DNA of 64,000 nt from Leucobacter luti (GCF_004217175.1 NZ_SHKI01000007.1:62001-126000); one strand, 5' to 3'; positions 46,231-59,540 are shown, counted from the first letter of the stretch. Translations and numbers: made by a program. Notes: generated by a model from the letters alone, not told the origin.

Positions 46231-46407
46231 GCTGTATCCCTTCGTCGCGTGGTCGCTCGGGCGGTGCGGCTGAGCCGCGACCGCTGGCAACCCTCCCCCG
46301 GAAAAACCCGGGTCACTCACACCCTATTCCCCGAACGTGAGCTGGGCGACGACGCCGAGCTGCGCCGTTCCCCGCGGCAACGGCGCGGCAGCGGCGCAGC
46401 AGCGCGG

Positions 46408-47869
46408 TTACGTGAACGCGCGATCCTTCGCCGTCACCGGGCTCGGGAGCACCGTGTCGCCGGTGAGGTAGCGGTCGACGGCCGCGGCCGCGGCGCGCCC
46501 CTCGGCAATCGCCCACACAATCAGCGACTGCCCCCGTCCCGCGTCGCCCGCGACGAACACGCCGGGCAGCGCGCTTGAGAAATCGGCTGCGCGATCGAAG
46601 CTGCCGCGCGCGTCGCGTTCAAGGGTGAGACCCGGATCGACGATGGGCTCCGGGCCGGTGAACCCCATCGCGATGAGCACGAGATCTGCATCGATGAGCT
46701 CCTCGGTGCCGGGAATTGGCGCACGACCGGCCTCCGTGAATCCGGTCTCGGCAACCCGCAGCGCCGCGATCGCCGGGGCACCGGACGGGCCGGCCGCCTC
46801 GCCAGCGACGAACTCGACGGTCGCTGCGCGGAAGCGGCGCTCGCCGCCCTCCTCGTGCGAGCTCGTGAGCTCGAACAGGGTGGGGTGCACCGGCCACGGC
46901 TGCGCGTCGCTGCGCGTCTCGCCCGGCTGCTTGCCGATCGCGAGGTTGGTCACCGAGCGGGCGCCCTGGCGGTGAGCCGTGCCCACGCAGTCGGCGCCGG
47001 TGTCGCCGCCGCCGATCACGATCACGTGCTTGCCGGCCGCGTCGAAGGGAGTCTCGGTGAGCGCGCCAGACTGCACCCGGTTCGCCGCCGTGAGGTAGTC
47101 CATCGCGTGCAGCACACCGTCCAGCTCGCGGCCCGGGAGCGCCAGCTCGCGCGGCACGGTCGCGCCGGTCGCCACCACCACGGCGTCGAAGCGGCGGCGC
47201 AGCTCACCCCAGCTCATGTCGCGGCCGATCTCGATCCCGCACCTGAACCTGGTGCCCTCGGCCTTCAGCTGCTCGATGCGGCGCTCCACGAGGGCCTTCT
47301 CAAGCTTGAAGTCCGGGATCCCGAAGCGGAGCAGGCCGCCGGGCGTCTCGTCGCGCTCGTACACCGCCACCGTGTGGCCGGCCCGTGTCAGCTGCTGCGC
47401 GGCGGCGAGCCCGGCGGGCCCGGAACCGACCACCGCGACCGTCTTGCCAGACAGGCGGGCCGGCGGCTGCGGCTCAACCCAGCCACGCGCGAACGCCTCG
47501 TCGATGATGCTGTTCTCGATCTGCTTAATCGTCACGGCGGGCTGATTGATGCTCAGCACGCAGGCTGACTCGCAGGGCGCCGGGCAGGCACGGCCGGTGA
47601 ACTCCGGGAAGTTGTTCGTCTCGTGCAGCCGATCCGCCGCCTCACGGCCGCGCTCACGGTACACGAGGTCGTTCCACTCCGGGATGAGGTTGCCGAGCGG
47701 GCAGCCCTGGTGGCAGAACGCCACGCCGCAGTCCATGCAGCGCGACGCCTGGCGCGCCACGACCGTCGGGTTCGCCGGGTCGACCACCTCGCGCCAGTCC
47801 TGCAGTCGCAGCGCGACCGGCCGCTTCGTGGCGAGCTCGCGCTCGCGAACGGTGAGGAATCCGTGTGTA

Positions 47870-47877
<8 letters not shown>
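46408..47877 (-). CDS. gltD: Glutamate synthase small subunit
   Basis: GltD (489 aa) supplies electrons from NADPH to the large subunit in making glutamate from glutamine and 2-oxoglutarate. The N-terminal cysteine clusters CMDCGVAFCHQGCPLGN and CPAPCESACV bind [4Fe-4S] centres; GSGPAGLAAAQQL is the FAD site and GGGDTGADCVG the NADPH site. The ATG at 47877 overlaps gltB by 8 nt; a more upstream start in frame lies inside gltB and is unlikely. Confidence 0.96.
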
Positions 47878-52495
<4,618 letters not shown>

Positions 52496-52532
52496 CTGGG
52501 GTCCTCACTGTCGATAGACCCCGAATCTACCA

Positions 52533-52548
52533 CTCGTTTATTCGGTCA
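52533..52548. promoter_or_regulatory. Nested inverted repeats in the gltB promoter region
   Basis: CGTTT...AAACG and ATTCG...CGAAT are interleaved in about 20 bp upstream of a TAGATT hexamer that could be the gltB -10. This AT-rich patch may be an operator; the regulator is not identified. Confidence 0.35.
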
Positions 52549-52652
52549 AACGAATCGCACAGCGCACTTTATACACGCAATTCGTAACATGCCGCAGTAA
52601 AACCGAATATCGTGCGGTGCTGGATCACGTTCACCGAACAGGACATCGCCGC

Positions 52653-52690
52653 GTAACGCGATCGAAACACAGTCGTCGCCGCCGCGAAAC
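52653..52690. promoter_or_regulatory. GlnR-like box upstream of gltBD
   Basis: GTAAC-N6-GAAAC-N6-GTCGC-N6-GAAAC reproduces the four-block actinobacterial GlnR operator (gTnAc-n6-GaAAc-n6-GtnAC-n6-GAAAc) with every 6-nt spacing exact and one block (GTCGC) off by one base. It lies 158-195 bp upstream of gltB, reading on the plus strand. GTTTC-N8-GAAAC at 52719-52736 may add a weaker site. Confidence 0.6.
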
Positions 52691-52872
52691 CGGGCCCGGC
52701 GGGGCCCCCGCCGCTGCCGTTTCCGATAGTCGAAACGCGCCCGCCCCGCCGCTCAACTATCGAACGCCGCTCGGGGTTCGGGGGTGGTGGACTCGGGTTG
52801 AGGGTGGGGTGGGGTGGCGACGCGTGGCGCGTGGCGCGTGGTGCCTGGGGCTTGGCGCGGGGCGTACGCTCG
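52691..52872. other. Gene-free stretch between the GlnR-like box and the repeat array
   Basis: No gene is supported. The stretch holds GTTTCCGATAGT with a facing ACTATCGAAC (inverted repeat around 52719-52764) and a GT-rich run with GGCGCGTGG repeats near 52820-52850. Frames open on both strands here run through the repeats and have no protein character. Confidence 0.5.
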
Positions 52873-53062
52873 CAGATCCGACCCCTCCGCCCAGATCCGA
52901 CCCTCCAGCGCAGATCCGCCCCCTCCACCCAGATCCGACCCTCCAGCGCAGATCCGTCCCCTCCACCCAGATCCAACCCGGGGCCGCAGATCCGACCCGC
53001 GACCGCAGACTCGACCCTTGGACCCAGATCCGACCCGTGACCGCAGAGCCGCCTCGCCGATC
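52873..53062. repeat. Tandem array of ten 19-bp units with core CAGATCCGACCC
   Basis: Units start at 52873, 52892, 52911, 52930, 52949, 52968, 52987, 53006, 53025 and 53044, a strict 19-bp step with no spacers. The first twelve bases are best kept (CAGATCCGACCC, variants CAGATCCGCCCC, CAGATCCAACCC, CAGACTCGACCC); the other seven vary, with CTCCAGCG and CTCCACC alternating in the first five. The period is not a multiple of three, so it does not encode a repeated peptide. Confidence 0.93.
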
Positions 53063-53110
53063 CGGACCCGGCACTTCCACCACCACCCGCCGCCCAGGCC
53101 CCACCACCCG

Positions 53111-53201
53111 CAAATCCGCCCCTGTGCCGCAGATCCGACCCGCTCCACGCGGCCTTATTGCCGAGCAACCGGGTCGGATCTGGGTGGAGGGGTCGGATCT
53201 G
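53111..53201. repeat. Face-to-face double pair of the 19-bp-step core
   Basis: Forward cores at 53111 (CAAATCCGCCCC) and 53130 (CAGATCCGACCC), 19 bp apart, face reverse cores GGGTCGGATCTG at 53171 and 53190, also 19 bp apart. The inner cores pair perfectly over a 29-nt loop, and the outer ones extend the fold, so the element can form a long cruciform or RNA hairpin. Confidence 0.85.
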
Positions 53202-53336
53202 GACTGCAGGCGCGGAGCTGCGCCGCTGGCGAGCTGCGACCTGGGAGGCTCCCGCCTCGGGCCGGGCAGGCGACCCAGCTGCACCGGGCGGGGTGCGGGC
53301 AGCGCCAGCGTCAGGCCCCCGCACGCCGCACCAACG
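53202..53336. other. Gene-free GC-rich spacer between two inverted repeat elements
   Basis: About 135 bases without a supportable gene or clear motif. Confidence 0.4.
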
Positions 53337-53427
53337 CAAAACCGACCCGCTCCCACAGATCCGCCCCTGTTGACGGCCGATGTGAGGCCGACGAGCGGGT
53401 CGGATGTGGAGAAACGGGTCGGTTTTG
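53337..53427. repeat. Second face-to-face double pair of the 19-bp-step core
   Basis: Forward cores CAAAACCGACCC (53337) and CAGATCCGCCCC (53356) face reverse cores at 53397 (GGGTCGGATGTG) and 53416 (GGGTCGGTTTTG); both steps are exactly 19 bp. The outermost cores are perfect complements, including the variant AAAACC bases, which indicates that pairing itself has been kept. It is built like the element at 53111. Confidence 0.88.
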
Positions 53428-53520
53428 CGGAGGCGGGAGGGCCGCCAGCGCAGCAGCCGGGCCGCCAGCGCAGCGCAGCGCCGCTGCGGCGCCAGCGCCG
53501 CCAGCGCCGCCAGCCGCCGG
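53428..53520. repeat. Short CGCCAGCGC-type tandem tract
   Basis: A low-complexity run of GCCAGCGCAGC/GCCGCCAGC units fills the gap between the inverted element and the SDR stop codon. No gene. Confidence 0.6.
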
Positions 53521-54282
53521 CTAGGCGCCGAAGCTGGTGGTGTCTCCCACGAGGCGCGTGTGGTCCGCGGGGACCGGCTCGACCGCCGCGCGCGCAACCT
53601 CGGCCGCGAACTCGGCGACGTTGTAGAGACGCCCGGCCTGCTCGCGGCGCTCCTCGATCGCGCCCGGGTTCATCCGGTTCAGCAGCGTCGCGGTGACGGT
53701 GCCCTCGATCATGTCGCCGGACACGACGACGAACTCGATGCCGCGCTCGGCGAGCTCGGGGATCCGCTCGCGCAGCGCGTCTTCGCCGGCACGCTTCGAC
53801 AGCGCAACCGGCTCGTACTCGGGCATGGTCGGCGTGGTGCGAATGAAGTGCGCCTGGTGGCTCGTCACGAAGACCACGCGGCTGCCCTCCCCCATGAGCG
53901 GCAGCGCCGCCTCGAGGACCGAGAGCTGGGCGTCGCGGTTGAGCTGCAGCGCGTAGTCCTCAGCCATGCCGCCCTCCATGCCGCCCGAGGCGTTGAGCAC
54001 GAGGATGTCGAGCCCGCCGAACGCGGCCTTGATCTCGGCCATCATCGCGGCGACCGACTCGGGATCGGTGAGGTCTGCGCCCTGCACGAGCGCGCGAACG
54101 CCCAGCTCCTGAAGCTGGGCCGCAAGCTTCTCGGCGCGCGGCGCCTTGTTGCGGAAGTTGACGACCACGTCGGCCCCGGCCTCCGCGAAGTACCGCACGG
54201 TGTCGGCGCCAACGCCCCGAGACGATCCGGTTACAAGCGCGCGTCGGCCAGACAGACTGTCCGGCTCAAGAATCTGTGTCAC
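53521..54282 (-). CDS. SDR-family protein with an altered active site
   Basis: A 253-residue short-chain dehydrogenase-like protein: TGSSRGVG (about 18-25) binds the cofactor and LVLNASGG follows strand 4, where NAG is usual. The catalytic YxxxK is not intact: before the SK pair the sequence is PEYEPVALSKRAGE, so Val replaces the Tyr and the nearest Tyr is three residues too early. It may have a shifted active site or no dehydrogenase activity. The GTG at 54282 follows GAGGAG. It is a single gene next to the repeat region. Confidence 0.82.
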   Translation of the reverse strand: MTQILEPDSLSGRRALVTGSSRGVGADTVRYFAEAGADVVVNFRNKAPRAEKLAAQLQELGVRALVQGADLTDPESVAAMMAEIKAAFGGLDILVLNASGGMEGGMAEDYALQLNRDAQLSVLEAALPLMGEGSRVVFVTSHQAHFIRTTPTMPEYEPVALSKRAGEDALRERIPELAERGIEFVVVSGDMIEGTVTATLLNRMNPGAIEERREQAGRLYNVAEFAAEVARAAVEPVPADHTRLVGDTTSFGA

Positions 54283-54392
54283 TGGTGCTCCTCACATCGA
54301 CGAAGTGAACTCCCTCAAGGGTAGTGGAGGCACGCACCCCCTCCGACATGCGGCCCAGCGCGCCGAGCAGTGACGCCCGGAGCGAACGAGGG

Positions 54393-54420
54393 GTATCGGA
54401 ACCGGGTCGGGAGCCGATAC
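54393..54420. promoter_or_regulatory. Inverted repeat over the putative rbpA promoter
   Basis: GTATCGG and CCGATAC are perfect 7-bp arms 14 nt apart. The right arm overlaps TACGCT (54418-54423), a likely -10, and the left arm overlaps CGGAAC, close to the GGAAT -35 of SigR-type sigma factors that control rbpA in Streptomyces. Confidence 0.4.
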
Positions 54421-54479
54421 GCTGGCGGCAACGGTAGGGGCTCGTCCGAAACCGGGCTCCCAGGCGAGGAGGTCCAACC

Positions 54480-54833
54480 ATGGCCGATCGAACACTTCGC
54501 GGGACCCGCATTGGCGCAACGAGCCTGCAGGGCGAAGAGGGCGTTGAGCTGTCGCCGCGCCGCACCGTCGAGTACCTCACCGACCGCGGCAACCGCTTCG
54601 TGGTCCTCTTCGACGCCGACGCTGAGCCGCCGGCCGAGTGGGTGGACCAGAAGAGCGGCGAGCTTGGCTTTCTTGACGACGAGGCCGGGCGCACAGCGCG
54701 CGCCGAGTTCGAGGAGAAAGAGTCGTCGCAGCGCACCCCGTGGGACATGCTGATCGAGCGCCGCTCACGCGAGGAGCTCGAGGAGCTCCTCGAAGAACGG
54801 CTTCAGCTGCTGCGCGCTCGCCGCGGCGCGTAG
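54480..54833 (+). CDS. rbpA: RNA polymerase-binding protein RbpA
   Basis: RbpA (117 aa) binds the principal sigma factor and stabilises the open complex in Actinobacteria. It starts MADRTLRGTRIG, then the core domain, and ends with the sigma-interaction region TPWDMLIERRSREELEELLEERL. The ATG has GAGGAGG upstream. The last 31 nt overlap the 3' end of lnt on the other strand, an unusual tail-to-tail arrangement. Upstream inverted repeat arms may regulate it. Confidence 0.95.
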   Translation: MADRTLRGTRIGATSLQGEEGVELSPRRTVEYLTDRGNRFVVLFDADAEPPAEWVDQKSGELGFLDDEAGRTARAEFEEKESSQRTPWDMLIERRSREELEELLEERLQLLRARRGA

Positions 54834-56461
54834 CTGTCCCGGGTACTCCGGGCGTTCCAAGCACCCCACGCGGCTCCAGCGCAGCCCAGCGCGCCGAGCA
54901 GCATCCAGCCACCCGCGATCGCCCCACCGAACCGCAGGGCCGGCGTTGCACCGGCGACCAGCGGCACCTCGGCGACGAGTGCGTCAGAGGTGAACGGGGT
55001 GAGCGAGTCGAGCGCGGACCCGTCTGGCGCCACCACCGCGCTCGTGCCCACGGTCGAGATGTTGACGAGCGCCCGCCCGGTTTCGATGGCGCGCAGCCGC
55101 GCGATCTGCAGCTGCTGCACGCTCTCGTCGGTGCGCCCGAAATCGGCGTTGTTGGTGGGCGCGAGGATCACCTGGGCGCCACCGTCGACCATCTCCTCCG
55201 CCTGCTGATCGAAGATGATGTCGAAGCAGATGGCGAGGCCCGCGGCGATCGGCCCGGCCGGCGTGTCGATCTCCATCACCGCTGGCCGCTGACCCGCGGA
55301 ATACTCGAGCTGCACGAGGTCGACGAGATCCGGCGCGAAGAAGTGGAAGAACTCCCGGTTGGGCATGTACTCCGCGAACGGCACGGGGAAGCGCTTATCG
55401 TAGCGCTGCCCGGTGGCGCCATCGGCGTCCCACACGATCGCACTGTTCGTGTAGCTGCCGTCTGGATCCTGCAGGATCGAGCCAGCCACGATCGGCGCGC
55501 CGGCGCGCTTGGCGAGCCCGGCGACCTGGAAGTCACGGAGCGCGTTGCCGGGCAGGTCGTACTCGGCGCTGTTCTCGGGCCACACGATCAGATCGACCGA
55601 TTCCCCGGCGGCTTCGAGCTCGTCGAGCAGCCGGGTGGTCTCCTCCGCGTGGTCGCGGAACACGTCGCCGTTCTCGCGGTCGTCAAAGATCCCGGACTTC
55701 GAGTTGCCCTGGATCGCGGCGATCCGGAGCGTCCCGTCGTGCGGGAGCGTCGCCACCGGAACGATGGCGAGCAGCGCGAGCGTCGCAGCGATGCCCGCCG
55801 CGCCGATCACGCGCAGCCGCGACGTGGCGCCCGGCACCAGCCACACCGCCACCGCGACGGCAACCGCCGCGGCGAGCAGCCCGGACAGCCCGGCGAATCC
55901 GAGCCAGGAGACTGACTCGGCGAACCACCCGGTCGCCTGCGTGTGCGCGAGGCGACCCCACGCGAAGCCGCCGTAGGGCCAGGAGCTCTGCACCCCCTCG
56001 CGGAGCACCCAGAGCCCCCCGACGGTGAGGCTCTGCGCGAGCGCGAGGCGCGCGGGCCGGGCCGCGACCCACGGCGCGCGGGCCAGACCGCGCGTTGCGA
56101 ACGCGAGCAGCATGCCGCAGAGCGCGAACCAGGCCGCCATCACGCCGGTGAGCCCCGCCCACGGCACGAGCCCGAGGTAGAGCGTGAGCCACGAGATGTG
56201 CGGGCCCCAGAACGCGAGGCCGGCAATCGCGCCGACGAGCAGGCCCCAGCGGGCGCGCTGGTGCCAGCTGGAGAGCAGGATCAGCGCCACCGCGGGCAGC
56301 GCAAGCGGCCACCATCCCAGACCGGGCCCGGCTGCGTCGAGCAGCAGCCCGCCGCACAGCGCGGCGAGCAGCGACGCCCACCAGGGCAGGCGCCGCGGCT
56401 GCGTGGCCTCGGCGCTCGCGTGCATCGTCGGGAACTCCGCGGTCCGATCTGTCGCGCTCAC
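54803..56461 (-). CDS. lnt: Apolipoprotein N-acyltransferase
   Basis: Lnt (552 aa) adds the third acyl chain to lipoproteins. Six to seven membrane helices come first, then a nitrilase-type domain with the catalytic Glu in VWPENS, Lys in YDKRFPVPFAEY and Cys in ICFDIIFD. The start is GTG at 56461, whose GTGA overlaps the helicase stop; the longer frame upstream is within helY. The 3' end overlaps rbpA by 31 nt. In Actinobacteria a full Lnt is present although N-acylation was once thought to be limited to Gram-negatives. Confidence 0.92.
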   Translation of the reverse strand: MSATDRTAEFPTMHASAEATQPRRLPWWASLLAALCGGLLLDAAGPGLGWWPLALPAVALILLSSWHQRARWGLLVGAIAGLAFWGPHISWLTLYLGLVPWAGLTGVMAAWFALCGMLLAFATRGLARAPWVAARPARLALAQSLTVGGLWVLREGVQSSWPYGGFAWGRLAHTQATGWFAESVSWLGFAGLSGLLAAAVAVAVAVWLVPGATSRLRVIGAAGIAATLALLAIVPVATLPHDGTLRIAAIQGNSKSGIFDDRENGDVFRDHAEETTRLLDELEAAGESVDLIVWPENSAEYDLPGNALRDFQVAGLAKRAGAPIVAGSILQDPDGSYTNSAIVWDADGATGQRYDKRFPVPFAEYMPNREFFHFFAPDLVDLVQLEYSAGQRPAVMEIDTPAGPIAAGLAICFDIIFDQQAEEMVDGGAQVILAPTNNADFGRTDESVQQLQIARLRAIETGRALVNISTVGTSAVVAPDGSALDSLTPFTSDALVAEVPLVAGATPALRFGGAIAGGWMLLGALGCAGAAWGAWNARSTRDSYAPRRARSS

Positions 56462-58719
56462 GACGAGCTCGACGCCTCGACGATGCCGCGCCGCACGCTG
56501 CGCTTCGCGGAGCGCGCGAGCTGCGCGAGCTCTCCGAGCCGCTCCGACTCGAGGTCGTTGCGCACCCCGGCCTCGCACGCCTGGGCGACCTGGTCGAGCA
56601 GATCGATGGTCTGCTTCGCCCAGCGCACGAAGTCTCCGGCCCCGAGGCCGGACTCCTCAAGCACCCGCTCGATCGGCTGCCCGTTGGCCCACGCGTGCAT
56701 CACGCCGGCGAGACCCGCGTGCGGCATCTCGCTGCGCGGCAGCCGTGACCGCTCGGACAGGTCGTCGAGCCGCTCCCAGATGTCGAGCACCCGGTCGTGC
56801 GCCGCCGCGAACGCGCCCCCGCCCGGGAGCCGGGGCGACCCCTCGTCGTCGCGCCGCGGTTCGTACGTGAGGAGGCAGCAGATCGCGGCGAGGCCCGCGT
56901 GGTCGAGGCCCCGGAAGGCGTCCTCGCGAAGGCACTCGGCGACGAGCAGGTCGCGGTCCCCGTAGATCCGGCGCAGCAGCTCACCCCACGGCGTCACCTC
57001 GGGCTCGCCCGCGATCCGCTCGAGATACCCGAGTTCGAGCAGCGACTCGACCACCCGATCGAAGGTGCGCGCGATCGTGCCGGTGCGCGACGCGATCTGG
57101 CGCCTGCCGCGCTCGATTCGGCGCCGCAGCTTGCGCGCGCGGTCCTCCCAGCGCTTCTGGTCCGAGCCCTGGGCCTTCTTCGCCGCGGCGTCGTAGCCGG
57201 CGAGCGAGTCCTGCTCGGCGCGCAGCTCGCGCGCGTGGTCCACGACGGCGCGGTCGGCCTGGAACTGCGCGAACGAGAGCTCAAGCGTCTCGCGCACCCG
57301 CTCCTCGTCCATGCGCTGCAGCAGGTTTACCGCCATGTTCGGAGTGGGGCGGAAACTTGAGTTCACGGGGAAGGATCGCGCGCCGGCGAGGTGGGCGAGC
57401 TCTTCGAGGTCGACGCCGTCGCTCCACACGACCACCGCGTGGCCCTCCACGTCGATACCGCGGCGCCCGGCCCGGCCGGTCAGCTGTGTGTACTCCCCCG
57501 AGGTGAGCGGCACGCGCTGCTCCCCGTTGAACTTGTCGAGCCGTTCGATCGCGACGGCGCGCGCCGGCATGTTGATCCCGAGCGCGAGCGTCTCGGTCGC
57601 GAAGACGACCTTGAGCAGTCGGCGCTGGAAGAGGCGCTCGACGACCGCTTTGAACGCCGGGAGGAGACCGGCGTGGTGCGCGGCGACCCCGCGCTCGAGC
57701 CCCGCGAGCCACTCGCGCACGCCCAGCACGCGCCGCTCCTCCTCGCTCATGTCCTGCACCTCGGCGCGCGCGATGCGACGAATCTCGTCGCGCTCCTCGC
57801 GTGTGGTCAGCGTGATCCCCTCGAACAGGCACTGGCGCACCGCCTGGTCGCAGCCGTTGCGGCTGAACACGAAGACGATTGCCGGCAGCAGCTCGGTCTG
57901 GTCGAGCGCGCGCACAATGTCGGAGCGCGAGACGCGCTTGCCGCGGCGCTGCGGCGCGCGGCCGCGCGAGCGGTCCCGTCCGCCGCGGCCGCGGCCGCCC
58001 TCAAGCATTCGCAGCTCGGGGTTGAGGCGTCCGCGCGCGGCGAGCTCACCGTCGCGGCCCACGTACAGCGGCAGCAGCTCCTTCGGCGTGAGCACGTGCT
58101 GGTAGAGCGGCACGGGACGGTGCTCGGACAGGATCACGTCGGTGTCGCCGCGCACGGCGTGCATCCAGTCGCCGAACTCCTCGGCGTTCGACACCGTGGC
58201 CGACAGGGCCACGAGCCGCACGGCCTGCGGCAGGTGCAGGATGATCTCTTCCCACACCGCGCCGCGGAAGCGATCGCCGAGGAAGTGCACCTCGTCGAGC
58301 ACCACAAACGCGAGGTTGGCGAGGGCCTCGGACTCCGCATAGATCATGTTGCGGAGCACCTCCGTGGTCATGACCACGATTGGCGCGTCGCCGCGGATGT
58401 TCAGATCCCCGGTGAGCAGGCCCACCTCGTCCTCGCCGTACTCGTCGCAGAGCTCACGGAACTTCTGGTTTGAGAGTGCCTTGATCGGCGCGGTGTAAAA
58501 GATCCGGGCGTCGCGCTCGCGGCGCGCGAGGTAGACCGCGAACTCGGCAATCGTGGTCTTGCCCGATCCCGTCGGGGCGGCCACGAGCACGCTGCGGCCC
58601 TCTTCGAGCCGCTCGCACGCGGTGAGCTGGAAGGCGTCGAGCGGGTACGGAAGCCGGTTCGCGAAGAACTGCAGTGCCGTCTCAGTGGGTGGTGTGGCGG
58701 GCGCTGCAGTTTCGGTCAT
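56458..58719 (-). CDS. helY: HelY-type Ski2-like DEAD/DEAH-box helicase
   Basis: A 753-residue superfamily 2 helicase of the Ski2/Mtr4 type. Walker A APTGSGKTT, DEVH, SAT and QLTGRAGRRGID are all present, followed by a C-terminal DSHCT-like region (MPHAGLAGVMHAWANGQPIERVLEESGLGAGDFVRW). HelY-type proteins are probably RNA helicases for turnover. An Arg/Gly-rich insert (GGRGRGGRDRSRGRAPQRRGKR) lies between the helicase lobes. Its ATG overlaps the tatC stop (ATGA). Confidence 0.92.
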   Translation of the reverse strand: MTETAAPATPPTETALQFFANRLPYPLDAFQLTACERLEEGRSVLVAAPTGSGKTTIAEFAVYLARRERDARIFYTAPIKALSNQKFRELCDEYGEDEVGLLTGDLNIRGDAPIVVMTTEVLRNMIYAESEALANLAFVVLDEVHFLGDRFRGAVWEEIILHLPQAVRLVALSATVSNAEEFGDWMHAVRGDTDVILSEHRPVPLYQHVLTPKELLPLYVGRDGELAARGRLNPELRMLEGGRGRGGRDRSRGRAPQRRGKRVSRSDIVRALDQTELLPAIVFVFSRNGCDQAVRQCLFEGITLTTREERDEIRRIARAEVQDMSEEERRVLGVREWLAGLERGVAAHHAGLLPAFKAVVERLFQRRLLKVVFATETLALGINMPARAVAIERLDKFNGEQRVPLTSGEYTQLTGRAGRRGIDVEGHAVVVWSDGVDLEELAHLAGARSFPVNSSFRPTPNMAVNLLQRMDEERVRETLELSFAQFQADRAVVDHARELRAEQDSLAGYDAAAKKAQGSDQKRWEDRARKLRRRIERGRRQIASRTGTIARTFDRVVESLLELGYLERIAGEPEVTPWGELLRRIYGDRDLLVAECLREDAFRGLDHAGLAAICCLLTYEPRRDDEGSPRLPGGGAFAAAHDRVLDIWERLDDLSERSRLPRSEMPHAGLAGVMHAWANGQPIERVLEESGLGAGDFVRWAKQTIDLLDQVAQACEAGVRNDLESERLGELAQLARSAKRSVRRGIVEASSSS

Positions 58720-59534
58720 TCCTCGTCCTTTGTTGACACTGGTTCGAGGCCGTATTCGTCAAGCTCCGCGGCGCGGCGCTTGTCGACGCGGCGGTCGTGC
58801 AGGATCGCGATTCCCGCGGCGGCAAAATACAGCAGGATCATGGGCCCGGCGAGCAAGAACATGCTCATGAGATCGGCGGCCGGGGTGGTGATGCCGGCGA
58901 AGAGAATGATGCACAGGATCGCGACGCGCCAGCTTTTGAGGATCGACATGCCGCGCAGCACGCCGATGAAGTTGAGCATCACGAGGAGCGCCGGCAGCAC
59001 AAAGCCCACGCCGACGGCGAGCAGCAGCTTGATTGCGAAGTCGAGGTACTTGCGCGCGTCGAGGAAGAACGCGTCCTGCTCGGGCTGGAAACTCGCGAGG
59101 AGCCGCACGATGTTCGGCAGCACCATCCACCCGGCGAACGCGCCGCCGAGAAAAAGCGGCACCGCGGCGGCGAGAAAGCCGACGCCGTAGAGCTTCTCGC
59201 GCTTGGTGAGCCCCGGCGCGAGAAACGCCCAAATTTGGTACAGCCACACCGGGGAGGCGATCAACACGGCAATGAACAGCGAGATCTGCACCTTGGTGTC
59301 GAACGCGCCCGTGATGTCGCCGTAGGCGATCACCGCTTCGCGCCCCTGATCGCCGAGCTGCCCGATCGGCACCCGCAGCATGTCCCACACCCCGTCGGAG
59401 AGGAACCAGCCGGCAACCAGCGCGACGACGATCGCCAGCGCCGAGTACATGAGGCGCTTTCTGAATTCGACGAGGTGGTCTCCGAGGCTCATCTTGCCCT
59501 CTGGGTTGCGCTTCGTCCGCGGCTCTCGTGCCAT
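58716..59534 (-). CDS. tatC: Sec-independent translocase subunit TatC
   Basis: TatC (272 aa) recognises twin-arginine signal peptides and forms the core of the Tat translocase. Six membrane helices, the N-terminal MSLGDHLVEFRKRL motif and FAGITTPAADLMSM (with TPxxD) fit the family. The ATG at 59534 is 6 nt after TACACT, a leaderless layout, in the 44-nt gap after pafC. tatA, which normally sits between pafC and tatC in this gene order, is missing here. Confidence 0.96.
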   Translation of the reverse strand: MAREPRTKRNPEGKMSLGDHLVEFRKRLMYSALAIVVALVAGWFLSDGVWDMLRVPIGQLGDQGREAVIAYGDITGAFDTKVQISLFIAVLIASPVWLYQIWAFLAPGLTKREKLYGVGFLAAAVPLFLGGAFAGWMVLPNIVRLLASFQPEQDAFFLDARKYLDFAIKLLLAVGVGFVLPALLVMLNFIGVLRGMSILKSWRVAILCIILFAGITTPAADLMSMFLLAGPMILLYFAAAGIAILHDRRVDKRRAAELDEYGLEPVSTKDEE

Positions 59535-59540
59535 TCGCTC

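Noticed and set aside
52873..53062. CRISPR array
   Set aside because: Units are contiguous at 19 bp with no unique spacers, and no cas gene is in the window.
52569..53696. Long open frames on both strands through the repeat region
   Set aside because: They are open because of high GC and the repeat; translations are Pro/Arg/Gly-rich repeats in shifting phase with no start signal or family similarity.
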